From positions 62,001-126,000 of the forward strand of contig CAWJPY010000020.1 of NCBI GenBank assembly GCA_963844865.1: a stretch of DNA of 64,000 nucleotides, read 5' to 3'. Of this stretch, positions 27,770 to 37,499 are shown one piece after another. The stretch's first letter is position 1; every line of letters starts with the position of its first letter. The position numbers and the translations under genes are program-made. The notes below the pieces were generated by a model. The model ran no database searches. It was not told the DNA's origin and saw only the letters and a list, made by a program, of their open reading frames with translations. Origin of the DNA: CAWJPY01 sp963844865 (GTDB lineage Bacteria > Acidobacteriota > Thermoanaerobaculia > Thermoanaerobaculales > Sulfomarinibacteraceae).

Positions 27770-30127
27770 ATGGCGTCTGTGCTCGGCGTGACGGTTGCGA
27801 AGACCAGGAAGGGCGCGACGGCGCATTCCCGGCTCGTGCCGCGCTTCACGTCGGCCGTGGGCCGTTGCGTCGCGTCCGGCGCCGCGCGGGGAGCTCCCGG
27901 GTGGGCCGCGCTCCTGTTGAGCTGTGCCGTCGCGAGCGCCCAGGTCGTCAACGGGGGCTTCGAGAGCGGCAACCTCACAGGGTGGGCGGTGGGCGGCAGA
28001 GGGCGCGCCGAGGTCCTCCGGTCGGACAATTTCTCCCCCGGCATCACCCCTCCCGAGGGGAGCTACATGGCGCTGCTGTCCACGACGCCCAGCAGCACGT
28101 CGGGGGTCGCCGCTGGGGACCTGGACGGAAACGGCACTCAGGAGTACGACCTCACCACCCTCAGCGTGGACATCACGGTGACGGCGCCTCTGCAGACGGT
28201 GAGCTTCTCCTGGGCGTTCCTCACCAGCGAGGAGAACGAGGCCACGGCCTTCGACGACATCTTCGACGTCACCATCGCAGACGAGCCCGTTCTGAGCGGA
28301 AGCGTGAACAAGCCGGGGGGGATCTCGCCGTATCCGGACACCCCCGCCTACGATGGGGTCGCCTACGGCGTCGACAGCGCCGGTCCGACCGACGGCAGCG
28401 TCTTTGCGAACGGCTCCACGGCCTTCCACTCGGTGTGCATCGCCATTGCCGAGCCCGGCACCTACACGTTGAGCTTCCGAGTGGCGGACCAGGCGGACGG
28501 CCAGGTCGACAGTGGTCTCCTGATCGACGACGTGCGGGCGCCCTCGTCGTGTGAGGGCATCACCCAGGTCACCGACACCAGCGGCGCCACCCTGCAGGTC
28601 AAGGGAGGAGGCCTGGTGTTCTCGCCCCACTCCAGTCGCGCCGTGGCCGTCAGCGACAACGGCGCCGTGCTGGCCTTCGTCTCCAACGGCAACCTCACCG
28701 GGGACAACCCCAACGCCGAGAACCAGGTGTTCGTTGCTGAGGGAAGCGTGTTCCGCCGGATCACCACCATGGTGGACGGGCAGGCGGGCCGGCCCAGCCT
28801 GACGAGCAACGGGCGCTGGCTCGCCTTCTCGGCCACCGCCGACGGCAACGAGGACGTCTACCGGGTCGATCTCCGGGACCCCGCGCTGTCCCTCCAGCAG
28901 GTGACCAGCACCACCGGTTGCTCCAACCGTGACCCGACCGTCAGCGACGACGTCCTCGGTGATCGGATCGCCTTCACCTCCGACTGCAGCGGCGACCAGC
29001 GGGTGGTCGTCTGGGACGCCAACGGCGGCTCGCCCGTGGTGCGGTCCAAGGGCGCCGCCGGATGTAGCGCCGAGCGACCCGCGATCGCACAGGACGCCGA
29101 CGGGCGGCACGTCGCCTTCCTCTCCGACTGCGATCTGACCGGGAGCAACGGCGACCACAGCGTCGAGGTGTTCCGTTGGGATCTGCTCACGGACAGCATC
29201 GACCAGCTCACCGACGGCGCGTCCGGCATCGTCAACGACGGGGTGACGGCGAGCGCGGACGGACGCTACCTGGCGTTCGTCTCCAATGCGGACCCCACGG
29301 GGGAGAACCCGGACGGGGGCCTGGAGGCGTTTCGCCTCGACACCACCAGCGGCGCCACCGACCAGCTCACCGACGGCGGCCCTCTGTCGTTCGCCCTGGC
29401 GGCGGACATCGACGACTCGGGGCGATACATCGCGGTGGAGCGGATGGACTTCCTCAGCTTCGTGTCCCAGGTGGTGTACGTGGACGCCCAGACCGGTCAC
29501 GAGACACCGGTGGCCTCCGGGGGACCGTCACTGCCGGCGATCGCGGTGCAGGCGTCCTCCCCGGTGGTGGCGTTCCAGAGTGCGGACGACTACGTGGGCG
29601 ACAACGGGGACGGCAACGTGGAGATCTGGAAGGGCGGTGCGGTCTTCACGCCTCCCAAGCCGCCCCTCGAGCTCTGCAGCACGCCAGGCTTGACGATCCC
29701 CGACAACGATCCGACCGGGGCCTCTGACACCATCACGGTGGGGCAACCGGGCAGGGTCATTGGTCTCGACGTGTCCCTGCGCGTGACCCACACCTGGGTG
29801 GGCGACCTGGTCTTCGTGCTCCGCCACGTGCCCACCGGCAAGAGCGTGACCCTGATCGACCGCCCGGGCATGCCGCCCGGGGGCGTCGGATGCTCCCGGA
29901 ACGACATCGAGGCCGTGCTCGACGACGGTGGCGAGCGTCCCGTGGAGGACGAGTGTGCGACGTCCTCACCCGCGATCCGCAGTCCGCCGAGCTTCACCCC
30001 CAACGAACCCCTGAGCACCTTCGACGGCGACAGCCTCACCGGTGACTGGGTGCTCACGATCTCGGACCACAACCGCCAGGACACCGGGCGGCTGGTCGAG
30101 TGGTGTCTCCTCTTCGAGCAGGACTGA
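27770..30127 (+). CDS. Large exported protein with PD40 beta-propeller repeats and C-terminal P-domain
   Basis: The 785-aa product has an N-terminal signal region ('WAALLLSCAVASAQ' near residue 50). Next is a jelly-roll-like module beginning 'VVNGGFESGNLTGWAV' (about 60-250), a tandem TolB/PD40-type propeller ('SNGRWLAFSATADGNEDVY', 'ADGRYLAFVSNAD' and similar, about 280-610), and a proprotein-convertase P-domain at the end ('VSLRVTHTWVGDLVFVL', 'DNRxDTGRLVEWCL'-like). No protease catalytic domain is present, so it is probably a surface binding or structural protein. A TATACT -10-like hexamer lies near 27719. It is coupled to the next gene through TGATG. Confidence 0.75.
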   Translation: MASVLGVTVAKTRKGATAHSRLVPRFTSAVGRCVASGAARGAPGWAALLLSCAVASAQVVNGGFESGNLTGWAVGGRGRAEVLRSDNFSPGITPPEGSYMALLSTTPSSTSGVAAGDLDGNGTQEYDLTTLSVDITVTAPLQTVSFSWAFLTSEENEATAFDDIFDVTIADEPVLSGSVNKPGGISPYPDTPAYDGVAYGVDSAGPTDGSVFANGSTAFHSVCIAIAEPGTYTLSFRVADQADGQVDSGLLIDDVRAPSSCEGITQVTDTSGATLQVKGGGLVFSPHSSRAVAVSDNGAVLAFVSNGNLTGDNPNAENQVFVAEGSVFRRITTMVDGQAGRPSLTSNGRWLAFSATADGNEDVYRVDLRDPALSLQQVTSTTGCSNRDPTVSDDVLGDRIAFTSDCSGDQRVVVWDANGGSPVVRSKGAAGCSAERPAIAQDADGRHVAFLSDCDLTGSNGDHSVEVFRWDLLTDSIDQLTDGASGIVNDGVTASADGRYLAFVSNADPTGENPDGGLEAFRLDTTSGATDQLTDGGPLSFALAADIDDSGRYIAVERMDFLSFVSQVVYVDAQTGHETPVASGGPSLPAIAVQASSPVVAFQSADDYVGDNGDGNVEIWKGGAVFTPPKPPLELCSTPGLTIPDNDPTGASDTITVGQPGRVIGLDVSLRVTHTWVGDLVFVLRHVPTGKSVTLIDRPGMPPGGVGCSRNDIEAVLDDGGERPVEDECATSSPAIRSPPSFTPNEPLSTFDGDSLTGDWVLTISDHNRQDTGRLVEWCLLFEQD

Positions 30128-31878
30128 TGGAGGGGCCGGCTCTTCTCGGCACCGTGCGGAGGGGCGGCTCGGCGCTCCGGCCGGCCGGCGGGGTGGCACT
30201 TGCGGCCGTACTCGTGCTCGTTGGCGTCGCCATCAGCGCGAGCTCGGCGGACCGTTACGGCCCCGGTACCGGGCCCGACGCCTACGGGTACACCGCCCTC
30301 GACGACAGCGATCCCCGGTGCGCCTACCAGTTCGTGGACATCTCAGGTGGCGGCACCCCGGTCTCCTTCACACCCAGCGGTGCCGAGCCTGCGGCCGATG
30401 ACGGTGGCGCGCTGGTGACCTTGGCCGACGCGTTCGAGCTCTACGGTCAGGCCGTGACCACCCTGGTGATGTCCAGCAACGGCTACCTGGCCGCCGCGGG
30501 TAGCCTCCTGGCCGAGGACGGCGGCGACTTCTCCAACGACTGCCCCCTCCCGGCCGTGCCCGGCAACGACGACGGGGTCGCCGCCCGCATCATGGCCTAT
30601 CACGATGACCTGTCGGGAGCCTCCTCCGGAGGCGGCACCCAGGTCGCGTACTTCTCTGTCTGTCCCCGGCCCTCGGGAGCCATCGCCGACGAGCCGTGCA
30701 CCATCTTCCAGTGGACCGACTGGGGCTTCCACGACTCGGCCGATGTCGTCGACCTGCAGGCCGTCCTCTACCACACCAGCTTCGAGGTCGTCGTCCAGGT
30801 GGCCGCGGGAGACTCGAGCCAGGGAGGTAGCGCCACCGTGGGTCTGCAAGACGCCGGCGCGCGCACCGCCCTGCTCTATGACTGCAACCAGCCGGGCGCG
30901 ATCCCGGGGGGCACGGCGGTGTGCTTCTACGATCCGCGCTTCCCCGTCGGCGGGCCGGTGGCCGACCTCGCTGTGGAGGTCACCGACAAGCAGGAGTCGG
31001 CGGCCGCCGGTGATCCCCTGGTCTACACCATCGGGGTGACGAACATGGGACCGAGCCCGGTGTCCGGCGCCACCGTGGCCGACCAGCTCCCCGACGCGCT
31101 GAGCTGCACGTGGAGCTGCGAGGCTGGTGCCGGTGCCGCGTGCTCCACCACAGGCGCAGCGGGAGATCTGCTGGACACCGGCGTTGTCCTCCCGCCCACG
31201 GGCGAGGTGGCATACACGGCCACGTGCACCATCGCTGACGACGCCTCCGGCACGCTGGTCAACACCGTGGTCGTGAGCGGCCCGAGGGACGTCATCGACC
31301 CGGATGCCACGAACAACGCGGCGAGCGACTCCACGACACTGCTCGCCGGCGCCGAGCTGGAGGCCACCAAGACGGCCGGGGGTAGCTTCTTCCCCGGGGG
31401 CCGGGTGGTGTACACGCTGACCATCCACAACCTCGGTGCGGGAGACCAGCTCGACAACCCGGGCGACGAGGTGGTCGACGCGCTGCCCCCCGAGGTGGAG
31501 CTGGAGTCGGCGACCGTCCTCGCCGGCGGCGGTGACTTGGCGGTGGACACCACCTCCGACCTGGTGCGGTGGAACGGCGCCGTGCCCGCGCTCGGTGAGG
31601 TGGCGATCCAGATCGTGGGGACCATCGGACCCGTGGCGGTGGGCACCTCGATCAGCAACCAGGCCGTGCTCGCCTGGGACAGCACTGGCGACGGGACCAA
31701 CGACGCCGCCGGGCTGTCCGACGACCCCTCAGCTCCCGGCGCCCAGGACCCCACGACGTTCACGGTGGGGGAGGAGATCGCGGGGATCCCCACCGCGTCC
31801 GACCTGGGCCTGCTGCTGCTCGCGGTCCTCATCGCGGGCGCGGCCCTGCTCCTGCTCCGCCGCAACCTGGGGCGCTGA
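30127..31878 (+). CDS. Exported DUF11-repeat protein with IPTL-type C-terminal sorting signal
   Basis: The 583-aa product has an N-terminal signal/anchor (about 20-42), a cysteine-containing beta domain (about 45-285), then two DUF11 repeats ('DKQESAAAGDPLVYTIGVTN', 'TKTAGG...GGRVVYTLTIHN'). It ends in 'IPTASDLGLLLL', a hydrophobic helix and 'LLRRNLGR', the pattern of IPTL-CTERM sorting signals (exosortase-like or related cell-surface handling). The start ATG overlaps the previous stop by one base, so the pair is co-translated and probably forms one surface structure. Confidence 0.8.
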   Translation: MEGPALLGTVRRGGSALRPAGGVALAAVLVLVGVAISASSADRYGPGTGPDAYGYTALDDSDPRCAYQFVDISGGGTPVSFTPSGAEPAADDGGALVTLADAFELYGQAVTTLVMSSNGYLAAAGSLLAEDGGDFSNDCPLPAVPGNDDGVAARIMAYHDDLSGASSGGGTQVAYFSVCPRPSGAIADEPCTIFQWTDWGFHDSADVVDLQAVLYHTSFEVVVQVAAGDSSQGGSATVGLQDAGARTALLYDCNQPGAIPGGTAVCFYDPRFPVGGPVADLAVEVTDKQESAAAGDPLVYTIGVTNMGPSPVSGATVADQLPDALSCTWSCEAGAGAACSTTGAAGDLLDTGVVLPPTGEVAYTATCTIADDASGTLVNTVVVSGPRDVIDPDATNNAASDSTTLLAGAELEATKTAGGSFFPGGRVVYTLTIHNLGAGDQLDNPGDEVVDALPPEVELESATVLAGGGDLAVDTTSDLVRWNGAVPALGEVAIQIVGTIGPVAVGTSISNQAVLAWDSTGDGTNDAAGLSDDPSAPGAQDPTTFTVGEEIAGIPTASDLGLLLLAVLIAGAALLLLRRNLGR

Positions 31879-31904
31879 CCCGCTCACGCGGGACAGCCAC
31901 TTCC

Positions 31905-32060
31905 AGAGAACAGCACCTCCCTCGGGCGTGCCATAGGTGACACCTTCCCGTGGCCTCGCGGACCGGCAACGGGTCGCTCGGGGTCGGGAAAGCGTCAGCG
32001 GTGGCAACCGCGGGGAAGGCGCCGACAGAATGGCGCGTCGCGGCGACCTCCCGCCCTCCG
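31905..32060. repeat. Composite intergenic repeat, copy C (inverted orientation, hairpin part)
   Basis: Between outer arms TGCCAT (31929-31934) and GTGGCA (32001-32006) lies the long hairpin. Read on the minus strand, the inner arms are TGACGCTTTCCCG and CGGGAAGGTGTCA. Relative to copies A and B, one base pair is changed on both sides (A-T to C-G) and two others are G-T wobbles. No GGTGCCAGGCACC unit is attached. 32060-32136 holds degenerate CGCTG-rich sequence. Confidence 0.7.
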
Positions 32061-32136
32061 GGTGGGTCAGAGACCGAGCACTTTGGGCAGGCCAGACACG
32101 CTGCACGCCGCCGCTGACTGCTGCCCCTGTCGCTGA

Positions 32137-34769
32137 TTACGGTTGCTGGTCACCGCCGCTGCCGCGGCCACTGTCCCGGTCGCCGGCGGGAGCGACGGCG
32201 ACCGGAAGCTCGAGGTCCTGGTTGAACAGGAAGGCGTCCCGGATGTCGACGGACCGCGTGGGCAGGGGGCGGTTCAGCTCCGGCCGCCAGGAGTCTGCGA
32301 CCCGTAGCTGGTAGGTGCCCGGGGGAAGGCCATCGACGCGATACAGCCCGAAGCGATCGGTGGCGGCGTCGGCAACCGTCCCGTCCGCGTCGTTGACGAT
32401 CTCCAGGGAAACGCCCGGCACGGGGCGACCGGCGGCGTCGCGGACGCGGCCCGCGATCCCGAACTCCGGTCGCACCGCGAAGTCGACGCGGGTGACCGCT
32501 GCCTCCGCCACCTCGGCCACCACCACGCCGGTGACGGGGGAGAGCTCCAGGGGCAGGTTGTCGGTGTCCAGGCTGACCGTGTAGATCCCGGCCGGGAGAT
32601 AGGAGACGTAGAAGCTGCCGCCATCGCCCGTCTGGCCCGCGATGCGGCCGTTGACGAGGATGTTGAGGTGGTCCAGGGGATAGCGCTGGAGGGCCTTGGG
32701 CCCCTGGATCGCGACCCGGCCGGCGATGGCGCCCCGGCCGTAGCGCGAGGACTGGGTCCGGGCCGCGAGCACGCCGCCGCCGGCGAAGGCCAGGTCCAGG
32801 GTCACGCCGAGGGTGATCTGCTGCAAGCGGCGACCGATGATCGCTGCATCCTGGGGGTCGCTGAGGGCGTCCAGGCGGGCCATCACACCTGGGCGCACGG
32901 GCCAACGAAGGCCGGCCTGGTAGCCGTACCGGCCGTCGGCGAACAAGGCCGCCGACCACCACCTGGGTCGGCCAGGTCCCCATGCTCAGCCAGTTGAAGG
33001 TCACCGAGTAGCGGTCGGGTTCCCGCCGCCGGTGCTGCCGCCGATGGCGAGCTGGGAGTTGTCCGAGGTGGGGAGACGGTACTCCAGGGTGGTCTGGCCG
33101 CGAACGCTGGCGGAGATGGCGTGGCGGTTGGGCAGCAAGCACGTAGCCGTCCAGGGTGTAGTCGCCATCGGCGTCGGGACGTACGAAGAGGTTGGCGCCA
33201 CGGAAGGGCCGCCAGCGCAGTGCCGGCAAGAGGTACTGCACGCGCTCGCCTCCCCAGCGCGGCGCTGGCCGACCAGGAAGGCGTCGAATCGCAGGTCCAC
33301 CGCATAGCCGAGCTCCAGGTAGTGATCGCCGTAGCGTGCGGTGTCGTCCTGGAGATAGCCAGCCTCAGGTAGCGGGATGGCCGAGCAGCCGCCACGGGCC
33401 GCGGTAGCTCTCGAAGGTGGCGTCGTAGGCGAGGGAACCGCCCTATCGGTGAGACCGAGCCCGAGCGAGGCGATGGCTCCCTCACCGAGCCGAGCAACGA
33501 CGCCGGCCATGCCCTGGGTGGTGTCCAGGCCCCGCTGGGCGGCGGCCTCGAAGGTGAGGTTGCGCGACACCGCCTCCCGCCATTGCACGAAGCCGGTGGC
33601 GCCGTTCGTCGCCGCGAGACGCCGTCGATGTGGTCCTGGAGGACGTTGCCCTGGGCGCCGGCGCCGGCCAGGAACATGCGTGCATGCTCGCCGAGTAGGT
33701 ACTGGGATGCCGAGACCTGCTCCTCGTACACCGCCACCGGGATCTGCAGGTTCGAACGGTCGAAGACCAGGACCTCGATGCGGCTGGTCTGGCGGGTGCC
33801 CAGGGGGACGTCCAGGAACTCGTAGGTCCCGTCGAGGCCGATATTCCGGCGGGCTACCGTGATGCCGTCGATGCGCAGCTCGGCGACCCCGCCCGGGGGA
33901 CCCGGCCCGCGGAAGGTGGAGATGGGCTGGAGCTGCCGCGGCAGCAGCTCGCGGGGCTCCGGGCCGGGCTGGAAGAGCTCCAGGGGCTGGTTGGTCCAGC
34001 CCACCTGGGCGCCGGTGAAATCGAGGCTGTTGAGGATCGGATGGATCTGGGTGCGCTGCTGGCCGAGGAGCACGAGGGTGTCGTCCCGGACCCCCAGCCA
34101 GGCGTACTCGCGGAAGTCTCGGATGCGATCGAAGTCGCTGGCGTAGCGCATGCGCCAGCGACCGCCGGCAACCCGGCCCCCCAGCATGTTGTCGCTGCGC
34201 CAGCTCCCGTCCCCGGGGTCCTGAAAAGTGTAGTCGGTGTCCGACCACATGTTGGAGAGGCTGGCCTCCGGAGGCCTGACGTCGGGGACCCGGTGCTCGC
34301 CTGACCGGGCAGGGGGGCTGGCCGCGTCGCCACGGGAGATCGAGGACGAGGGCGAACTCGGCCTCGTCGAAGGTGACATTCAGTGGCCAGGCGCGACTCG
34401 ACAGGAGCTGCGCCGGCAGATAGCGGACGCCATCGACCATCCACCATCTCTGCGGCGAACACCTGGACCGTGCCGAGGGGGGTCACCAGGTTGACGCCGC
34501 CGTCGAAGGGGCGGACGTCGATGCCCGCCAGGTCGGCGAAAGGATCGAGGGGAAGGAGGAACTCGTTGCCCACCCGGACGACCTCCAGAAAGCCGATCTC
34601 GTGCCCATCGCTGATGACGCCCACGACCAGGTGCTGGGGACCTTCAGCGCCGGAGCCGCCCTGCTGGTACTGGATGATGCCGGCGGCGACGCCGCGCGGC
34701 AGCACGCTGAAGATGGACGACCAGCAGCAGGAAACCAGCCAGACGGCCGAGGCGCGTGCGCCGGATCAC
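32137..34769 (-). CDS. Outer-membrane pilus usher (CS1/TcfC-like) with carboxypeptidase-regulatory-like domains, many frameshifts
   Basis: GTG 34769 opens a signal peptide ('RLGRLAGFLLLVV'). Joined frames give 'GNEFLLPLDPFADLAGI', 'RYLPAQLLSSRAWPLNVTFD', a long beta-barrel part ('WSDTDYTFQDPGDGSW', 'WLGVRDDTLVLLGQQ', 'TYEFLDVPLGTRQTSRIEVL', 'DRSNLQIPVAVYEEQVSASQ'), and two C-terminal Ig-like domains ('VNGRIAGQTGDGGSFYVSYL', 'VRDAAGRPVPGVSLEIVND'). This fits the usher of the CS1/alternate chaperone-usher type, which threads subunits through the outer membrane. About five or more single-base frame changes lie between 32940 and 34500; the last 810 bases are intact. Confidence 0.65.
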
Positions 34770-34886
34770 GGGCCCGCGGAGATCGCGAGTGACGCTCTCC
34801 TGTCGCTTGCCTCTCCGGCTGGGGCGAACCTTGCCCGGAGGCGCAGCGGGTTCCGGGCCGGCCTGGCTCACCGGCCGTGGCCGCTC

Positions 34887-35841
34887 TCACCGCCCGCCTC
34901 CCCGACGAGGGGGCCATGTCGTCTGTTCGGCTGCCCGGCATGGGCTCGCCGTGGCCACCGGTGTCGGGGCCGGCGTCGGGCGCAGCACCTCGAAGGCGAG
35001 CGCGCGGTCGATGCGCAGGTCGTCGCCGAGGGTGGCGTTGACGTCGAACACGTAGCGGCCTGGCTCCAGGTCCTCGGTGGGTATGGGCACGCAGGATGGT
35101 GCGCCGGAAGCCGGGCAGGACCGGCATGGAGGGCAGGGCATCCACTAGGTCATCATGCCCGCGGGCAGCTCGCCGCTGGTGCGGGCCTGCTCGAAAGCTC
35201 GGCTGGTGCTCTACGCCCGGGAAACGGCCGCGCCCCAGACCGCGTACTGCCGTTCAGGCGGACATGGGCGGATCCGGTGCTGGAGATGTCGAAGACCGCG
35301 ACCGGACCGTTGGCCGTGGTTTGAACGCTCAGGTCGTTGAGGACACCGCCGGCGCTCCACCTCGCCAACGTAGCCGTACACGGCCACGCCCAGCTTGAAG
35401 GAGACCTGGAAGCCGGGGTCGGATCACTGGTAGGTATCTGCTGGAAGTAGATCATGGCCCGGTGCTCGCCGGGCTCGAGCTGGATCCTCGGACGGATCGG
35501 AGAAGCGCACCGCCTGCGAGCCCCCGGGCTCGACAGTGAAGCGCAGGGGCGAGATGAGCATCCACTGGTCCAGGGACTGCTCGGTGGGCTCCACGGCCCG
35601 CACCCGGTTGCTCTCGTCCAGGTCCCAGGTCCTCGACGCTGACCGCTACCTCCACCGCCTTGTCGCCGAAGTTGAACAGGCGGATCGTTTCCATGGAGGG
35701 GCGGGGGCCGATCCGGACCTCCATCCGGGGCGGGCTGACAGCGATCTGGGGTGGCGCCAGCCCTTGCTGGCCGGCGGCCGTTGCGGCGAGGCCGGTCACA
35801 CATGCCATGAAGGCACACAGTGCTCCCGTCGTGTTGTGCAT
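34887..35841 (-). CDS. Periplasmic pilus chaperone, several frameshifts
   Basis: ATG 35841 (GAGGGGAT upstream) begins a signal peptide ('LCAFMACVTGLAATAAG'). The mature part opens 'IAVSPPRMEVRIGPRPSMET', then 'IRLFNFGDKAVEVAVSVEDL', the first Ig domain of PapD-type chaperones. Later frames give 'EPGGSQAVRFSDPS', 'GEHRAMIYFQQI', 'KLGVAVYGYVGEV' and 'STGSAHVRLNG', then 'LEPGRYVFDVNATLGDDL' in the second domain. It would hold pilus subunits in the periplasm. The stop at 34887 depends on the last frame and is approximate. Confidence 0.65.
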
Positions 35842-35902
35842 GGATCGATCCCCTCGTTCCGTCCAGGCCGAGTGTACCTCGGAGGTCGGCCGACACCTGC
35901 CG

Positions 35903-36494
35903 TCAAAAGTGGTTGACGGTCAGGATCAGTGTGCCGCTGTACGTGCCGGAGGTGCGGATCCGCGAGAGATCCAGCTCCAGCAGCACCCCCCCCTCGTAGG
36001 TGACGCCGTCGTCCTGCCGGGAGACCAGGCGCGGCGGCAGCGGCCACGGCCCTGACCGCTATTTCGGGCTCCCCGGAGGCTGAGGGCGCCAACCGGCCGG
36101 CGCTCCCGGTGATGCCCACCACCTCCGCCTGCACATCGACGGCGTCTGAGGAGAACGCTCCCGACTCCGCGAGCGGGACCCGAAGGGTCCAGACTCCCTC
36201 CAGCCTCCGCTGGATCTTCATGGTCGTCGTTTCTGCCAGCCCCGCTGTGCCGGCGACCGCGAACCCACCGCCCGAAGCGGGCTGCCCCAGGGCGGTCATC
36301 AACTCCCGGGGAGAGATGGGCTGCAGGGCGAGCCGCGGTTCGCGCACCTTCAGCGTGACCACATCGGGACGCACGCGCCAGTGGGAAGCGGCGCCCAGGG
36401 GTCTCCTGGGCGCCGGCAAGATCTGCCTGTCCGCGGCCGCCGCGACCGAGGCGAGGAGGAGAAGCACGGCGCAGACCTGGTTCGTCCGTCGCAT
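35903..36494 (-). CDS. Minor pilus subunit or adhesin-like exported protein, one frameshift
   Basis: ATG 36494 follows GGAGAGGAACG and a signal peptide ('VCAVLLLLASVAAAADRQ'). The mature protein is beta-rich ('MKIQRRLEGVWTLRVPLAES', 'VDVQAEVVGITGSAG'). After an indel near 36030 it ends 'IRTSGTYSGTLILTVNHF', the closing strand pattern seen also in the next gene's product. It is placed between the major subunit and the chaperone, as expected for a pilus component. Confidence 0.6.
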
Positions 36495-36540
36495 CGTTCC
36501 TCTCCGCCCTGCCCTCGGCCCCGACTTCATGCCCGTCGAC

Positions 36541-37149
36541 TCAAGGCGCCGATGCCACGATGGTGAACGTACCGCCGTAGGTGCCGGAGCTGCGGGTGGA
36601 CGTGAGGTCCAGCCCCATGGCGAAGTCGCCGACGGCGGCGTTCACCAGACCCGGCGACTGGATGCTAATGGACGCTGCAGTGGTTGGCCCGGTGCTGGTG
36701 ACGCTGTTGGAATCAGCGTCGATCACCGTGACGTCATTGATACCGATCGAGCCGCTGGCGCCGGGGAGCGACGCCTGGTCGGACTGGAGGGAGACGGAGA
36801 CGTTGCCGGTGGTGGACAGCGAGCGCACCGCCCAAGCATTCTCCAGGGTCAGGGTGACGTCGCTGAGATTGGAGAGCGGAGAGTCGAGTGTGGGGTTGGT
36901 GATGCCGAGATCCGCGGTGAGGCCCCCCGTGCCGGTGACGTCTCCGAGATCGACTCCACCCGTGCCGTTCACGAGGTCGGTTGCGTCGATGTTGACGGTC
37001 ACGTCACTGTAGTAGTACAGGATGATCAGGTTCGGCAGGTTGATGTCCACCGCCATCGTTCCGTTCGCGGTCGCCTGCGCGGAGGCGGTGGCGGGCAGCA
37101 GCGCTGCCAGGGCCAGGGCCGTCATGGTTACGAGAATTGCCTTCTTCAT
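36541..37149 (-). CDS. Major pilus subunit-like exported protein (DUF4402-like pattern)
   Basis: ATG 37149 follows GGGAGGACACG. The 202-aa product has a clear signal peptide ('MKKAILVTMTALALAALLPA', cleavage near 'ASAQA') and a Thr/Ser/Asn-rich beta mature domain beginning 'TANGTMAVDINLPNLIILYY' and ending 'RSSGTYGGTFTIVASAP'. The ending resembles DUF4402-type subunits that travel with chaperone-usher systems. It is the first gene of the operon and is directly behind a sigma-54 promoter. The frame is intact. Confidence 0.65.
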   Translation of the reverse strand: MKKAILVTMTALALAALLPATASAQATANGTMAVDINLPNLIILYYYSDVTVNIDATDLVNGTGGVDLGDVTGTGGLTADLGITNPTLDSPLSNLSDVTLTLENAWAVRSLSTTGNVSVSLQSDQASLPGASGSIGINDVTVIDADSNSVTSTGPTTAASISIQSPGLVNAAVGDFAMGLDLTSTRSSGTYGGTFTIVASAP

Positions 37150-37232
37150 CGTGTCCTCCCATTCTTTCTTGTAGGTTGTGCTCACTTGATGCACTCTGGA
37201 TGCGCCCTGTGTGGCGCTCGCCTGCACAGTTC

Positions 37233-37248
37233 AGCAAGAGCGATGCCA
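37233..37248 (-). promoter_or_regulatory. Sigma-54 promoter of the pilus operon
   Basis: On the minus strand, TGGCATCGCTCTTGCT has GG at -24 and GC at -12 with exactly ten bases between, matching TGGCA(C/T)-N5-TTGC(A/T) at all key positions. The predicted start near 37221 leaves a leader of about 70 bases before ATG 37149, with a good ribosome site. Confidence 0.65.
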
Positions 37249-37275
37249 GATCCTGCTCAAGGTCTCGGCCGGTGA

Positions 37276-37325
37276 ATGACGCGGTGCGTCATCTTTGGAA
37301 CAGGATCTGTCCCATTCCGGGAATG
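37276..37325. promoter_or_regulatory. Palindromes upstream of the pilus promoter
   Basis: ATGACGC-GGT-GCGTCAT (37276-37292) is a perfect 7+7 palindrome and CATTCC-G-GGAATG (37313-37325) a perfect 6+6. They lie 28-77 bp upstream of the -24 element, so they may bind an activator. Their sequence differs from the operators at 26121-26238. 37326-37499 holds nothing else I can name. Confidence 0.45.
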
Positions 37326-37499
37326 ACGGCGGGCGGAGCGTGCGGGTGATCGGTCGCACAGCCGGGGAGGAGGGTGCGGGCTACAGTGGGTTGGACAGGA
37401 TCGACTCGGGCGTGCGAGGGCTTGCGGCGCGCACGTTGGCACGATCGGCGGCGCGCGCCGGCGTCGGACCGGCGGCGGCTTTGCCAGGGAGGACCTTCA

